A stretch of DNA of 64,000 nucleotides from Bradyrhizobium sp. 21 (lineage in GTDB: Bacteria > Pseudomonadota > Alphaproteobacteria > Rhizobiales > Xanthobacteraceae): positions 124,001-188,000 of the forward strand of contig NZ_JADPJG010000032.1 in assembly GCF_023073335.1 (NCBI RefSeq). The letters are read 5' to 3'. Under the pieces are notes generated by a model. That model was not told where the DNA came from and ran no database searches. It was given only the letters and a program-made list of their open reading frames with translations. The translations under genes and the position numbers were made by a program. Positions 44,283-53,113 of this stretch are shown here, piece after piece (position 1 is the first letter of the stretch; each line of letters starts with the position of its first letter).

Positions 44283-45128
44283 TTACTGTTTGTGAAAGAC
44301 CAGTGTCCGGACCTCGATGCTTTCGCGCGGAGCCGCATCCGCTGGCGTGGTCGGATCGACGAAGGCGGTGTGCGGCCCGAAGCGGGTGCGGCCGTCGGTT
44401 GCGGAATCATAGCACTTGAGCAGCAGCGCCTCGTCCGGCGTCATCTCCGGGAAATAGAACCAGCGATGGTTCGGATTGTATTTCACTGAATAGGTCTCGC
44501 CGCGGCGGTTGGGATAAATCAAATCGGAGGCGATGAGATCGTCCGGCGAGACCGTAGTGCCGTCGGCCATCGCCAGCGGTGAATCGCGCAAGGGACCGCG
44601 GATCGGCCGCCAGAGGTTGATGACCTGCACGCGGCCTTTCAGAAGCTCCTCGGCCTCGTCAGGCAGGTGCTCGCGCACACGGTTGGCGCCGGAGATTGCG
44701 GTCTGGTCGACATGGACGCGCGTTGCCGGCTGACGCGGACCGCCGTCGCGAATGTCGGCCGCACCCTCGACGCGCCGGCGCACGGTATGGTCGAAGATGA
44801 CAACGCGGTCGGCCTTCAGCGTCGCGCGCAGGAACGCTTCGACGGCGGGGTAGTAAACCGCCTTGATTTCTTCGTCGTTGTAGAAGTCCTTTACCTGGTT
44901 TGGATGGCGCACCAGCGCAAAGCCCTCGCGATCGAGCGAGATATTGTTCGCGATCAGGCGCGCATCGAAGATCGGCACCTGATGCGGCTCCGGCAGCGAT
45001 GTGCTCTTGGGCTCGCCCGGCGGCGGGTCGAAGGCGTAGGTGCGCGGCTTGCCGGAAACCGGCGCGAGATAGTTGAGTTCGGCAGTGACGAAGGGAAGCG
45101 ACTCGATTTTTGTTTCTTGCAGGCCCAT
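44283..45128 (-). CDS. CmcJ/NvfI-family oxidoreductase-like protein
   Basis: 281 residues. The motifs VVIFDHTVRRR, TRVHVDQTAISGANRVREHL, INLWRPIRGPLRDSPLAMADG, and YSVKYNPNHRWFYFPEMTPDEALLLKCYDS match the CmcJ/asaB family, related to 2-oxoglutarate/Fe(II) oxygenases: H-x-D in VHVDQT and a distal His in NHRWF. The ATG at 45128 follows GGGAGA. The substrate is unknown. It lies beside the sulfonate operon but is separated from it by a palindromic repeat. Confidence 0.75.
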   Translation of the reverse strand: MGLQETKIESLPFVTAELNYLAPVSGKPRTYAFDPPPGEPKSTSLPEPHQVPIFDARLIANNISLDREGFALVRHPNQVKDFYNDEEIKAVYYPAVEAFLRATLKADRVVIFDHTVRRRVEGAADIRDGGPRQPATRVHVDQTAISGANRVREHLPDEAEELLKGRVQVINLWRPIRGPLRDSPLAMADGTTVSPDDLIASDLIYPNRRGETYSVKYNPNHRWFYFPEMTPDEALLLKCYDSATDGRTRFGPHTAFVDPTTPADAAPRESIEVRTLVFHKQ

Positions 45129-45312
45129 GGCAGGTCTCCCGATGTGATCGTCCGAATGATTTTTGACGGGGTGGAACGCGCTGCAAGGGGCGGATGGAAA
45201 TAGCAATGGGGGTGTTGTCGTTGATCGGAAGCGAAGAAGGAAACTGTCGAAACAGGCGATCGTTCTGGAAATGCTCTCCTCGCCTCACGTGCACTTGAGC
45301 GATCCGTGAGAT

Positions 45313-45452
45313 TTCGTGCCCCGGACGCAGCGCAGCGCTTCTTCAGCGGTGCGCTGCAGAGCCGGGGCCCATCTCACCGAGAGAAACCTGTGCGACATGG
45401 GTCCCGGCTCTGCGGCGCAGCGTTGCACGCTGCGCCGCGTCCGGGACACGAG
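45313..45452. repeat. Palindromic intergenic repeat
   Basis: Begins GTGCCCCGGACGCAGCGCAG and ends GCGCCGCGTCCGGGACACGA, its near inverse. The middle contains a second pair (GAGCCGGGGCCCAT and ATGGGTCCCGGCTC). The whole 140-bp block can fold on itself. It occupies most of the gap between the ssuA-like gene and the CmcJ-like gene. Confidence 0.8.
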
Positions 45453-45459
45453 AGGTGCG

Positions 45460-46398
45460 CTACAATCCCGCCTTTGCAATCGCGTCCGAGAACGAGCGAT
45501 CGACGATCTCGGCGGCATCGAGCTTCTGCTTGATCAGGCCCCAGCGGAAATAGAGCTCGACCGTGCTCTGCTCGTCCGCGACCACACCGTCGTCGATCGG
45601 CGCGATGCGGATTTTTGCCCGCGACAGCCAGTTTTGCGGTACGGCGGTCGGGATGTTCATCAGCTTGCCCCAGGTCGCGGCGTAGCTGTCGATGTTGTTC
45701 AGGGACCATGCCCGCGCCGCGGTGAGGCGCCGGATGAAGTCGGTCAGCTCCGCGCGCTTGTCGCGGATGGCGTCGGGCCGCGCCACCTGAAAGCTCAGAC
45801 CCGGCGTCAGGCCTTCCGAGGTGATGACGCGTCGCGATTTGAACAGCACCTCCTCCTGGCTGACATAGGGCTCCCAGGTCGACCAGGCATCGACAGAGCC
45901 TTGTGTGTAGGCGATCTTGCCATCCGAGGGCGCGAGAAACGCGATCTGCACGTCGCTGGCGCTCCAGCCGTTCTTCTCGAGCGCGGCGAGGATCAATTGA
46001 TGGCCGATAGAGCCGCGGCCGGTCGCGATCTTCTTGCCGCGCAGATCGGCGAACTTCTTGATCGGCGAGTTTTCGGGCACGAGGATCGCGAGCCCCTCGC
46101 GCGTCTGCCGGATCGCGGCGATCGCCTTCACCGGCGCCCCTGAGGCGGCAGCGAAGGTAAAGGGAGCATCGCCAACGAGGCCGGTCTCAATGGCACCGGC
46201 GCTCAGCGCTTCCAGCAGCGGTGCAGCCGCCGGGAACTCCTTCCACTCGATCTTGTACGGAATGTCCTTGAGGACGCCGGCGGCTTCCATCACCGCCTGC
46301 GAATTGCCCTTCTGGTCGCCGACGCGCAAGGTGGTTTGCGCCGCTGCCAGCTCGAACGAACCGAACAGCAGCGCGCCAGCCAGCAAGAGGCGGATCAT
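45460..46398 (-). CDS. Sulfonate ABC transporter substrate-binding protein (SsuA-like)
   Basis: 312 residues with a signal peptide (to SFELAAAQ). The binding core LRVGDQKGNSQAVMEAAG, EWKEFPAAAPLLEALSAGAIETGLVGDAPFTFA and GRGSIGHQLILAAL is typical of SsuA/taurine-type receptors. The ATG overlaps the stop of the ssuD-like gene (ATGA). It is the last gene of the operon; its closest relative in the window is the frameshifted gene at 52003. Confidence 0.88.
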   Translation of the reverse strand: MIRLLLAGALLFGSFELAAAQTTLRVGDQKGNSQAVMEAAGVLKDIPYKIEWKEFPAAAPLLEALSAGAIETGLVGDAPFTFAAASGAPVKAIAAIRQTREGLAILVPENSPIKKFADLRGKKIATGRGSIGHQLILAALEKNGWSASDVQIAFLAPSDGKIAYTQGSVDAWSTWEPYVSQEEVLFKSRRVITSEGLTPGLSFQVARPDAIRDKRAELTDFIRRLTAARAWSLNNIDSYAATWGKLMNIPTAVPQNWLSRAKIRIAPIDDGVVADEQSTVELYFRWGLIKQKLDAAEIVDRSFSDAIAKAGL

Positions 46399-47489
46399 TC
46401 CGCTGCCTCGCCGCGAACGGCCTGACGCTTGGCAACCAGCTCGCGCGTCAGCGGGATCAGCTCGCGGCCGTATTCGATGGCATCCGGGAGCGGATCGAAG
46501 CCGCGGATCAGGAAGTGGCTGACGCCGAGTTCGTAATAATCGGCAAACACCTCGGCGACCTGCTCGGGCGTACCGACCAGAGCGGTGGTGTTGCTGTTGG
46601 CGCCGGTGAGTTTGGCGATCTCGGTCCACAGTCGCTTGTCGATGCGCGCGCCCTGGTCGGCCGCCGCCAGCAGTCTCTTGGCGCCCTCGGTCGCGTGATT
46701 GGGCCGGCGATAGCCGGTCTGGTCCTGAAGCGCAGTGGCGCGTTCGAGGATCCCTTCGGCCTTCTTCCAGGCCTTCTCCTCGGTGTCGGCGAGGATCGGC
46801 CGCACGGAGAGGCTGAAGCGCGGGCTCGGACGCCCGTGCTTCGCGGCCGCCGCACGAACGCGCGCGGTGACATCGCGCACCTGCGCGTAGGATTCGCCCC
46901 ACAGCGCAAAGGTGTCGGCATGCTTGCCCGAGACCTCGATCGCGGCATCGGAGCCGCCGCCGACGAAGGTGTAGATGCCGCCCTTCTGCAGCGGCTTCAC
47001 CTGCGAGAAGCCGTTCTCGACATTGTAGTACTTGCCGCTGTAGTTGAACGGCTTCTCGCTCGTCCATTCCAGCCGCACGATGTCAAGAAACTCGCTGGTG
47101 CGGGCGTAGCGCTCGTCCTTGTCGTCGAGCGTGTTGCCGTCCTGCCTGAGCTCGATGGCGTTGCCGCCGGTGATGACGTGCAGCGAGACGCGGCCCTCAT
47201 AAAGCTGGTCGAGCGTGGCGAGCTGGCGGGCGAGCAGGGTCGGCGCCGTAAAGCCCGGACGCTGCGCAATCATCACCTTGAGCTTCCTGGTGATGGTCAG
47301 CACGTGCTGGGCGATCTGGAGCGCGTCCGGCGTGGTCGAATGGAACGCCAGCAACGCGCGGTCAAAACCGGCGAGCTCGTGCGCCTTCGCCACCGTCTCG
47401 ATATAGGTTGGGTCGAGCACCGGCCCCTGGCGCACGATGGTCTCGGAAGCATTGCTGTTCGCGATAAAGCCGATGAACTCGACCGACAT
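46395..47489 (-). CDS. FMNH2-dependent alkanesulfonate monooxygenase-like protein (LLM family)
   Basis: 364 residues, luciferase-like fold. VEFIGFIANSNASETI, MIAQRPGFTAPTLLARQLATLDQLYEGRVSLHVITGG, KYYNVENGF and TALVGTPEQVAEVFADYYELGV match SsuD-type enzymes, which release sulfite from alkanesulfonates using reduced FMN. It starts 29 bp after the flavoprotein gene; GGAGAAG is upstream. No SsuE-type reductase is visible in the operon. Confidence 0.87.
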   Translation of the reverse strand: MSVEFIGFIANSNASETIVRQGPVLDPTYIETVAKAHELAGFDRALLAFHSTTPDALQIAQHVLTITRKLKVMIAQRPGFTAPTLLARQLATLDQLYEGRVSLHVITGGNAIELRQDGNTLDDKDERYARTSEFLDIVRLEWTSEKPFNYSGKYYNVENGFSQVKPLQKGGIYTFVGGGSDAAIEVSGKHADTFALWGESYAQVRDVTARVRAAAAKHGRPSPRFSLSVRPILADTEEKAWKKAEGILERATALQDQTGYRRPNHATEGAKRLLAAADQGARIDKRLWTEIAKLTGANSNTTALVGTPEQVAEVFADYYELGVSHFLIRGFDPLPDAIEYGRELIPLTRELVAKRQAVRGEAAE

Positions 47490-47518
47490 GGTCTTCTCCC
47501 TGATGATTTGGCGGAAAC

Positions 47519-48691
47519 CTAAAGTCCCAATGCGGCACGGCCGAGGCTGGTGCGCGTGGAATCGTCCTGCGGCGTGTGCACCCTGCCGCACAGGACATCG
47601 CGATAGTGCCGCTCCAGCGGATTGGTGCGGGAGAGGCCGTGATTGCCGGTGAGCGACAGCGCGTCCTCGACCACGGCAACGGCATTGTTGGTGACGGTCA
47701 GCTTGATGACGTTGGATTCCCCCGGGGACAGCTCGACGCCATCGTCGAAATCCCCGGCGAAGGAAGCAAGCAGCCGCGCATTGACTGCGAGACGGGCCTC
47801 GATGGCGCCGACGATCTCCTGCGCGCGCGGCAAAGTCGCCAGCGGCGCGCCGAGGCTGGCGGGCACGCGCTGCTTCAGGAACGCGACCAGCCAGTCGCGC
47901 GCAGCTCGCGCGACACCGTCGTAGATCGCGGCAACGAAGACGGTGTGAACGGTCGCCTGCGCAACGTCGGGCGCGCGCCACTCCGCAGGCTTGCGGACAT
48001 CGACCTCGGAATCCAGCGGAATGACGACGTCGTCGAAGATGACGTCGTGGCTGCCGCTGGCACGCAAGCCGTGATGATCCCAGGTCTCGACGATGCGCGT
48101 GCCCGACAGGCCGGCCGGTACCAGGAACTGTCCGACCCGCGGCTCGGCTTCGTCCGTCCGCGCCCAGACCAGATACCATTTCAGGATCGGCGAACCCGTC
48201 GAATAGATCTTGTGGCCGGTCAGGCGCCAGCCGGTCTCGGTGCGCCGTGCGATCGTCGCCGGCAAGCCGCCACGCGCAGGCGAGCCGAGCTCCGGCTCGA
48301 CACGCAGCGCATTGATCAGCGCAAGGCCCTCGACACTCTCGCGCGCGAGCTTGCGCGACAGCCGGGCCGGCCAGGTCGGGCTCCGCGCCATCACCAGATG
48401 GTTGATGTAGTGCATCGACAGCACCAGCGCGGTCGATGGATCGGCCTTGCCGATGACGCCGAGGACGCGCGCGGTGTACCGTGCGCCCGCACCCGCCCCA
48501 CCATGAACCGCCGGCACCGCCAGCGACAGCAAGCCCGCCTCGGAGAGTTCGCGAAAATTCTCGAAGGGGAAGCTGCTGGTGCGGTCATGTTCCGCCGCAC
48601 GCGCGGCAAAGCCTTCGGCCAATGCCTCGGCGCGTGCGATGTAGTCGGGTTCGCTATGGGCCGTCCGGCCCTGGGCTGCGGATATCACCAT
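47519..48691 (-). CDS. SfnB/DszC-like flavin-dependent monooxygenase (acyl-CoA dehydrogenase fold)
   Basis: 390 residues. N-terminal helical domain, ARTDEAEPRVGQFLVP in the middle, WDHHGLRASGSHDVIFDDVVIP, and a C-terminal Acyl-CoA_dh_2 region with SLTGNHGLSRTNPLERHYRDVLCGRVHTPQDD. The family includes SfnB and DszC, which act on organosulfur compounds. With the SsuD-like enzyme it suggests two-step sulfur release from a sulfone or sulfonate. The start overlaps the ATPase stop by 7 bp. Confidence 0.8.
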   Translation of the reverse strand: MVISAAQGRTAHSEPDYIARAEALAEGFAARAAEHDRTSSFPFENFRELSEAGLLSLAVPAVHGGAGAGARYTARVLGVIGKADPSTALVLSMHYINHLVMARSPTWPARLSRKLARESVEGLALINALRVEPELGSPARGGLPATIARRTETGWRLTGHKIYSTGSPILKWYLVWARTDEAEPRVGQFLVPAGLSGTRIVETWDHHGLRASGSHDVIFDDVVIPLDSEVDVRKPAEWRAPDVAQATVHTVFVAAIYDGVARAARDWLVAFLKQRVPASLGAPLATLPRAQEIVGAIEARLAVNARLLASFAGDFDDGVELSPGESNVIKLTVTNNAVAVVEDALSLTGNHGLSRTNPLERHYRDVLCGRVHTPQDDSTRTSLGRAALGL

Positions 48692-49485
48692 GTCGCGTCC
48701 AACCCCAACAAGCCAAGAATTTGGCGGCGCAGATCGGCCAGATAAGGATCGCCGCGGTGGCGCGGATAGGGCCGGTCGACGCGGATGTCGGCCTTGACCC
48801 GTGCCGGCCGGTCGCTGAACACGATGACGCGGTTGGCCAGCACCAGCGCTTCCTCGGCGTCGTGCGTCACCAGCAGCGTGGTAAAACCCTTGCGTTGCCA
48901 GAGCGAGACGAGCTCGGCCTGCATGCTGATGCGGGTCAGCGAGTCGAGCTTGCCGAGCGGCTCGTCGAGGATGAGGATCTTGGGATCGTTGACCAGCGCA
49001 CGCGCCAACGCGACGCGCTGCGCCATTCCGCCAGAAAGCTGGTGCGGATAGGCGGTGCGGAAGTCCGACAACCCGACGAGATCGAGCGCGGCGTCGACGC
49101 AGTGACGCTGGCTCTTCAAAACGCCCTGCGCCTCCAGCCCGAGCGCGACATTGTCCCAGACCGTGCGCCAGGGAAACAGGGTCGGATCCTGGAACACGAC
49201 CACGCGGGAAGGATGCGGCCGGGTGATGCGCGCCTCGTCCTCGCGCAGCGTTCCGGACCGCGGCTTGTCCAGGCCGGCAACGAGACGCAGCAAGGTCGAC
49301 TTGCCGCAGCCGGAGGGGCCGAGCAGCGCAACGAACTCGCCAGGCTCGACGGAGATGCTGACGTCGCTGAGCACCGGCAGCTCGGCACTGTCGATGTCGA
49401 AGGCGTGGCTGACCTGCTCGATGTCGAGCGCCGCGCCAGCGGCCGGGTGAGCGTCGATTTCGGCCAGTGCAGTTGCGGCTACCAT
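48685..49485 (-). CDS. ABC transporter ATPase (SsuB/TauB-like)
   Basis: 266 residues. Walker A GPSGCGKST, Q-loop FQDPTLFPWRTV, signature LSGGMAQRVALARAL, Walker B ILILDEPLGKLDSLTR, H-loop THDAEEAL. The aliphatic-sulfonate/nitrate/taurine class is indicated by FPWRTVWDNV. It overlaps its neighbours on both sides by 7 bp. Confidence 0.9.
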   Translation of the reverse strand: MVAATALAEIDAHPAAGAALDIEQVSHAFDIDSAELPVLSDVSISVEPGEFVALLGPSGCGKSTLLRLVAGLDKPRSGTLREDEARITRPHPSRVVVFQDPTLFPWRTVWDNVALGLEAQGVLKSQRHCVDAALDLVGLSDFRTAYPHQLSGGMAQRVALARALVNDPKILILDEPLGKLDSLTRISMQAELVSLWQRKGFTTLLVTHDAEEALVLANRVIVFSDRPARVKADIRVDRPYPRHRGDPYLADLRRQILGLLGLDATW

Positions 49486-50501
49486 TTGACGGTCCCCTTC
49501 TGCCAGACCAGCAGGCGGTCGCGGATCGAAAACAGCAGCGTGATCGCGCCGGAGCAGAGCAGCGACGTCACGATCAGCGCCGCATACATGTTGGCGTAGG
49601 CGGCCCAGCCCTGCGCCCATTGCAGGTACCAGCCGAGCCCGGCCTTGACGCCGATCATCTCGGCGACGACCAGCACGGCAAAGGACGAGCCGAGCCCCAT
49701 GAACAGGCCGACGAAAACGTGCGGCAACGCCGCGGGGATCGCGACCTTCAGCACCAGGAAGGACGGCTTTGCCCCCAACGTCCGCGCGACGTCGTAATAG
49801 GCATTGCTGACGCTTGCCACGCCCGACCAGGTCAGCACGGTGACGGGAAAGCCCGTCGCCAGTGCGATCAGGAAGGTCGAGGCGCTCCAGCTCGACGGGA
49901 AGGTGAAGAAGGCGATCGGCAGCCAAGCGGTCGCCGGCAGCGGGCCGATGAAGCGCAGCACCGGATGCACCCAATAGCCGACCGCGCGCGACCAGCCGAT
50001 CGAGACGCCGGTCAGGAAGCCGACCGTCGCGCCGATCAGATAGCCGCCCAATTGGAGCTTGACCGAAGCGAACACGCTATCGAGCAGCTTTGGCAGATCG
50101 TCGGTATAGACCTCGATGATCGATTGCGGCGGCGGGAAGAACGGCAATGGCAGCCAGGCGAATTTCGCGGTGGCGACTTCCCACAGCGTCAGGAACGCGC
50201 CGAGCGCGACGAGCCAGGGCGCCCGCTGGCGCAAGCCGCGGCCTGCGGAGCCGAGATAGTCGGCGCCGACGGTTCCGAACAGCGCGATCGCCGCGATGAC
50301 GAGCGCGGCAATGCCGAGCGAATGCGTCCGCGACCAATCGCCGACATCCTCCCACCACAGGCAGGACAGGCCGAAGGCGATCCACGCGACGCTGGCGAGA
50401 ATGCCGACCCCGGATTCACGGACCCAGCTCGCGAGCAGCGGCGCGCGCGCAACGCGCGGCGGGCCGGATGCAAGGCCGTCAGACAGCGAATACGTCGACA
50501 T
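49479..50501 (-). CDS. ABC transporter permease (SsuC/TauC-like)
   Basis: 340 residues with an N-terminal extension of about 90 residues carrying extra hydrophobic segments (VGILASVAWIAFGLSCLWW; SLGIAALVIAAIALFGTVGA). The usual permease domain follows with an EAA-type loop ARTLGAKPSFLVLKVAIPAALPHVFVGL. Standard SsuC proteins are about 260 residues, so this is a long version. The ATG overlaps the binding-protein stop by 23 bp. Confidence 0.88.
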   Translation of the reverse strand: MSTYSLSDGLASGPPRVARAPLLASWVRESGVGILASVAWIAFGLSCLWWEDVGDWSRTHSLGIAALVIAAIALFGTVGADYLGSAGRGLRQRAPWLVALGAFLTLWEVATAKFAWLPLPFFPPPQSIIEVYTDDLPKLLDSVFASVKLQLGGYLIGATVGFLTGVSIGWSRAVGYWVHPVLRFIGPLPATAWLPIAFFTFPSSWSASTFLIALATGFPVTVLTWSGVASVSNAYYDVARTLGAKPSFLVLKVAIPAALPHVFVGLFMGLGSSFAVLVVAEMIGVKAGLGWYLQWAQGWAAYANMYAALIVTSLLCSGAITLLFSIRDRLLVWQKGTVKW

Positions 50502-51582
50502 AGATGCGCTCCGCAAATTTGGCCGTGTCGGTGCTCTGCTTGAAGACCTGCACGCTCTTGAGATCGTCGGCATAGGCTTTCAGCTCGCGCTTCAGCACCT
50601 CGCCGACGGGATGATGGTGGTGGGTGTGGTAACGCACCATGCCCTCGATATCGGCGAGCGATGCCGTCTTCGGTGCGTAGGGCTGGAACGACTTCGCCGT
50701 CACGATCGGATTCTGCGCCGTGAACATCGCGGCATCGAGCAGCGCCTGCGTGAGGGCGCGTGCGACTTGCGGCTCCTCCCGCACGAGGCTGCCGCGCAGG
50801 CCGAGGATGCAGCAGCTCTTGTCGCGATATTCGCCGTCGAGATTGGAGGCGACCTCCTTGTACTGGCTGTCCTTGAGCCAGAGATAGCCGAGCGGGTCGG
50901 AGGACAGGAAGGCCTGCACCTCGCCCTTCTCGACGGCCACATTGAGCAGGTTGCCGGGATAGGCGCGCCAGTCGACGTCCTTGTTGGGATCGATTCCGAG
51001 CTTGGCGAGCTGGACCGAGAAGAAATTCTTGTCGGGGCCGCCGAGATCGCCGACCGCGACGATCTTGCCCTTGAGATCGGCGAGCTTGCTCACGCTGGAG
51101 TCGGCGCGGGTCAGGACGCGCATGCAGGCGCCATGGGTGCCGGCGGCGATCTTGACGTCAAAGCCCTGCTCCAGCGGCTTCAGCCAGCGCAGCGCCATGC
51201 CGAGACCGGCATCGCTCTTTCCGGTCGCAATCGCTTCGAGCAACTGGTCGGTCGAGCCGGAATAGTTGATGAGCTCGACGTCGAGATTGTGCTTCTGGAA
51301 GAAGCCGTGCTCGATGGCGACCGGCACCGGGGCAAGGCAGACCGCGCCGGCGTTCCACGACAGCTTCAGCTTGCGCGGCGCGCCGGTGAGCGGGGACGCG
51401 TCGGAGGTCGTCCGGCACAGCGGAAACTCGGAGAAGTCGACGCCGGGCGCCGCAATCCCGCGCGGCGCGAAAGCCTGCGCGCCCAACGCGCCGAGCGGCG
51501 CGGCGAATGCCGCCGCGAGGCCCGCCTGGAGCAAATGGCGCCGGTCCAGCCGCCATCCGCCGTGCTTGTCGTCGTCGCTCAT
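50479..51582 (-). CDS. ABC transporter substrate-binding protein (NrtA/SsuA-like), first gene of sulfonate operon
   Basis: 367 residues. Tat-like export signal DRRHLLQAGLAAAFAAP. The core LSWNAGAVCLAPVPVAIEHGFFQKHNLDVELINY with TDQLLEAIATGKSDAGLGM is the usual NMT1/SsuA fold. The C-terminal region includes a His cluster YHTHHHHPVGE (metal site or linker). It differs clearly from the second receptor (45460), so the transporter may have two specificities. The ATG at 51582 follows GGAGTGGGAACGG. Confidence 0.87.
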   Translation of the reverse strand: MSDDDKHGGWRLDRRHLLQAGLAAAFAAPLGALGAQAFAPRGIAAPGVDFSEFPLCRTTSDASPLTGAPRKLKLSWNAGAVCLAPVPVAIEHGFFQKHNLDVELINYSGSTDQLLEAIATGKSDAGLGMALRWLKPLEQGFDVKIAAGTHGACMRVLTRADSSVSKLADLKGKIVAVGDLGGPDKNFFSVQLAKLGIDPNKDVDWRAYPGNLLNVAVEKGEVQAFLSSDPLGYLWLKDSQYKEVASNLDGEYRDKSCCILGLRGSLVREEPQVARALTQALLDAAMFTAQNPIVTAKSFQPYAPKTASLADIEGMVRYHTHHHHPVGEVLKRELKAYADDLKSVQVFKQSTDTAKFAERIYVDVFAV

Positions 51583-52002
51583 CCGTTCCCACTCCTGCGC
51601 TGGCACGGCTCCGCGGTCTGCACAACGGTTTGCGTTGCGCACGTTCCGTGCGGAGCTACGTCGAGAGAAAATCTTTCGCCGGCGCTTCCCACGCCGCGTC
51701 GATGCGATGCGCAAATCATGCGGCGCGCTCGCGGCATCGTCAATGAAATGGAATTTCGAATGTAGCGCGAGGCGAAGTCATTCTCTCCATCGGCGGGTAC
51801 GGGGACGATGAAAGGATTTCAGCCGATGAGCACGTTCTCGAAAGCAGCGTTTCGTTGCAACATCCTTGTCTCGCGTAGCCGCAATACGGATGGCCATTTC
51901 ATTGACTGCGCATCGCGCAATCATAGACTCGACCATCTCACTGCATCGCTCGCTCACGCGTCGTGGGCCAGGCAACAAGACAGATCAAACAAGACAGGCC
52001 AC
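51583..52002. other. Divergent intergenic region before the sulfonate genes
   Basis: 420 bp without a supported gene. It should hold the promoters for the minus-strand operon and the plus-strand ssuA-like gene. I saw a loose GCTCCGC/GCGGAGC inverted pair near 51608-51654, but no recognised operator. Confidence 0.4.
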
Positions 52003-52982
52003 ATGAGCATCAACTCCCTCGATCACTTCGTCACCCGCCGGCTCGCCGCATTGCTGGTTGCCGCCGCCATCACTCTGTCGACGGCCGCGGCGTCATTCGC
52101 GGCCGACACCGTCGTGCTGCGCGTCGGCGACCAGAAGGGCGGCAATCGCTCGCTGCTCGAGATCTCGGGCTACGCGAAGGATCTTCCGTACAAAATCGAG
52201 TGGTCGGAATTCCCCGCCGCCGCTCCGATCCTGGAGGCGCTCAACGCCGGCGCGCTCGACGTCGGCTATACCGGCGATCTCTCGTTCCTTTCGGTCTACG
52301 CGGCCGGCGCGCCGATCAAGGCGATCGGCGGCACCAGATCGGATGCGAAGACGCAAGCCATCCTCGTGCGCCAGGATTCGCCGATCAAATCGGCCGCCGA
52401 GCTCAAGGGAAACGCCTTGCCGGCACGCGCGGCGGCTGGGGCCAGTTCCTGATCGACGCCACGCTGGAGAAGGCCCAGATCAAGCTCGAGGACGCGACCT
52501 TCGCGCCGCTCGGCCCGGTCGATGCCAAGATCGCGCTGATCGCGGGCTCGATCGACGCCTGGGCGGTGTGGGAACCCTACGTCTCGTTCGCGACGCTGAA
52601 GGACAAGGCCCGCGTGATCGCGGACGGCGAAGGCCTCACGCCCACCATCACCTTCGTCGTCGCCTCCGACAGCGCCATCGCCACCAAGCGCGCGGCGGTG
52701 CAGGACCTCGTGCAGCGGCTGAACAAGGCACGGCTGTGGTCGCTGGACCACCTCGGTGAATATGCCAAGAGCACAGCCGAGCTCACGAAGCTCCCGGAGG
52801 AGGTGTTGCTCTCGGCCTATACCGCGCAGCGCACCAGCCCGATCGTGATCGACGAAAACGTGGTGAAGGAGGTGCAGAAAGCGTCCGATCGCTCGACGCG
52901 CTACGGCATTCTTCCGAAGACGCTCGACGTCAGCAAAGCTGTCGACCGCAGCTTCACCGCTGCGGCCGCGGGATCGAACTAG
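52003..52982 (+). pseudogene. SsuA-like sulfonate-binding protein, single frameshift
   Basis: It starts MSINSLDHFVTRRLAALLVA (signal peptide, cleavage near SFAADT) and matches the SsuA-like protein at 45460 (LRVGDQKGG, KIEWSEFPAAAPILEALNAGALDVGYTGD). Near 52408 the codons read ...ELKGN; the expected ...ELKGKRLAGTRGGWGQFL resumes one base out, consistent with loss of one A in a GGGAAA-C run. The rest is open to 52982. This is either a true recent mutation or a sequencing error in a short homopolymer. Confidence 0.82.
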
Positions 52983-52996
52983 ACGGAGGCGGCGGG

Positions 52997-53095
52997 ATGC
53001 GCAGGCGTAGCCTCAAGGCCGGCCCGCTGCATCTCGCCGCGATCGTGCTCGCGCATCTCGCCTGCATGAGCCTGATCGTGTGGCTCTCGCTTTAG
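52997..53095 (+). CDS. Tiny single-pass membrane protein
   Basis: 32 residues: basic start MRRRSLKAGP, then one hydrophobic helix LHLAAIVLAHLACMSLIVWLSL to the stop. GGAGG is well placed upstream of the ATG at 52997. It lies 14 bp after the ssuA-like pseudogene, on the same strand. The ribosome site and basic-then-hydrophobic pattern support translation; no known family. Confidence 0.4.
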   Translation: MRRRSLKAGPLHLAAIVLAHLACMSLIVWLSL

Positions 53096-53113
53096 CTTGA
53101 GCCGCGCGAGCGC

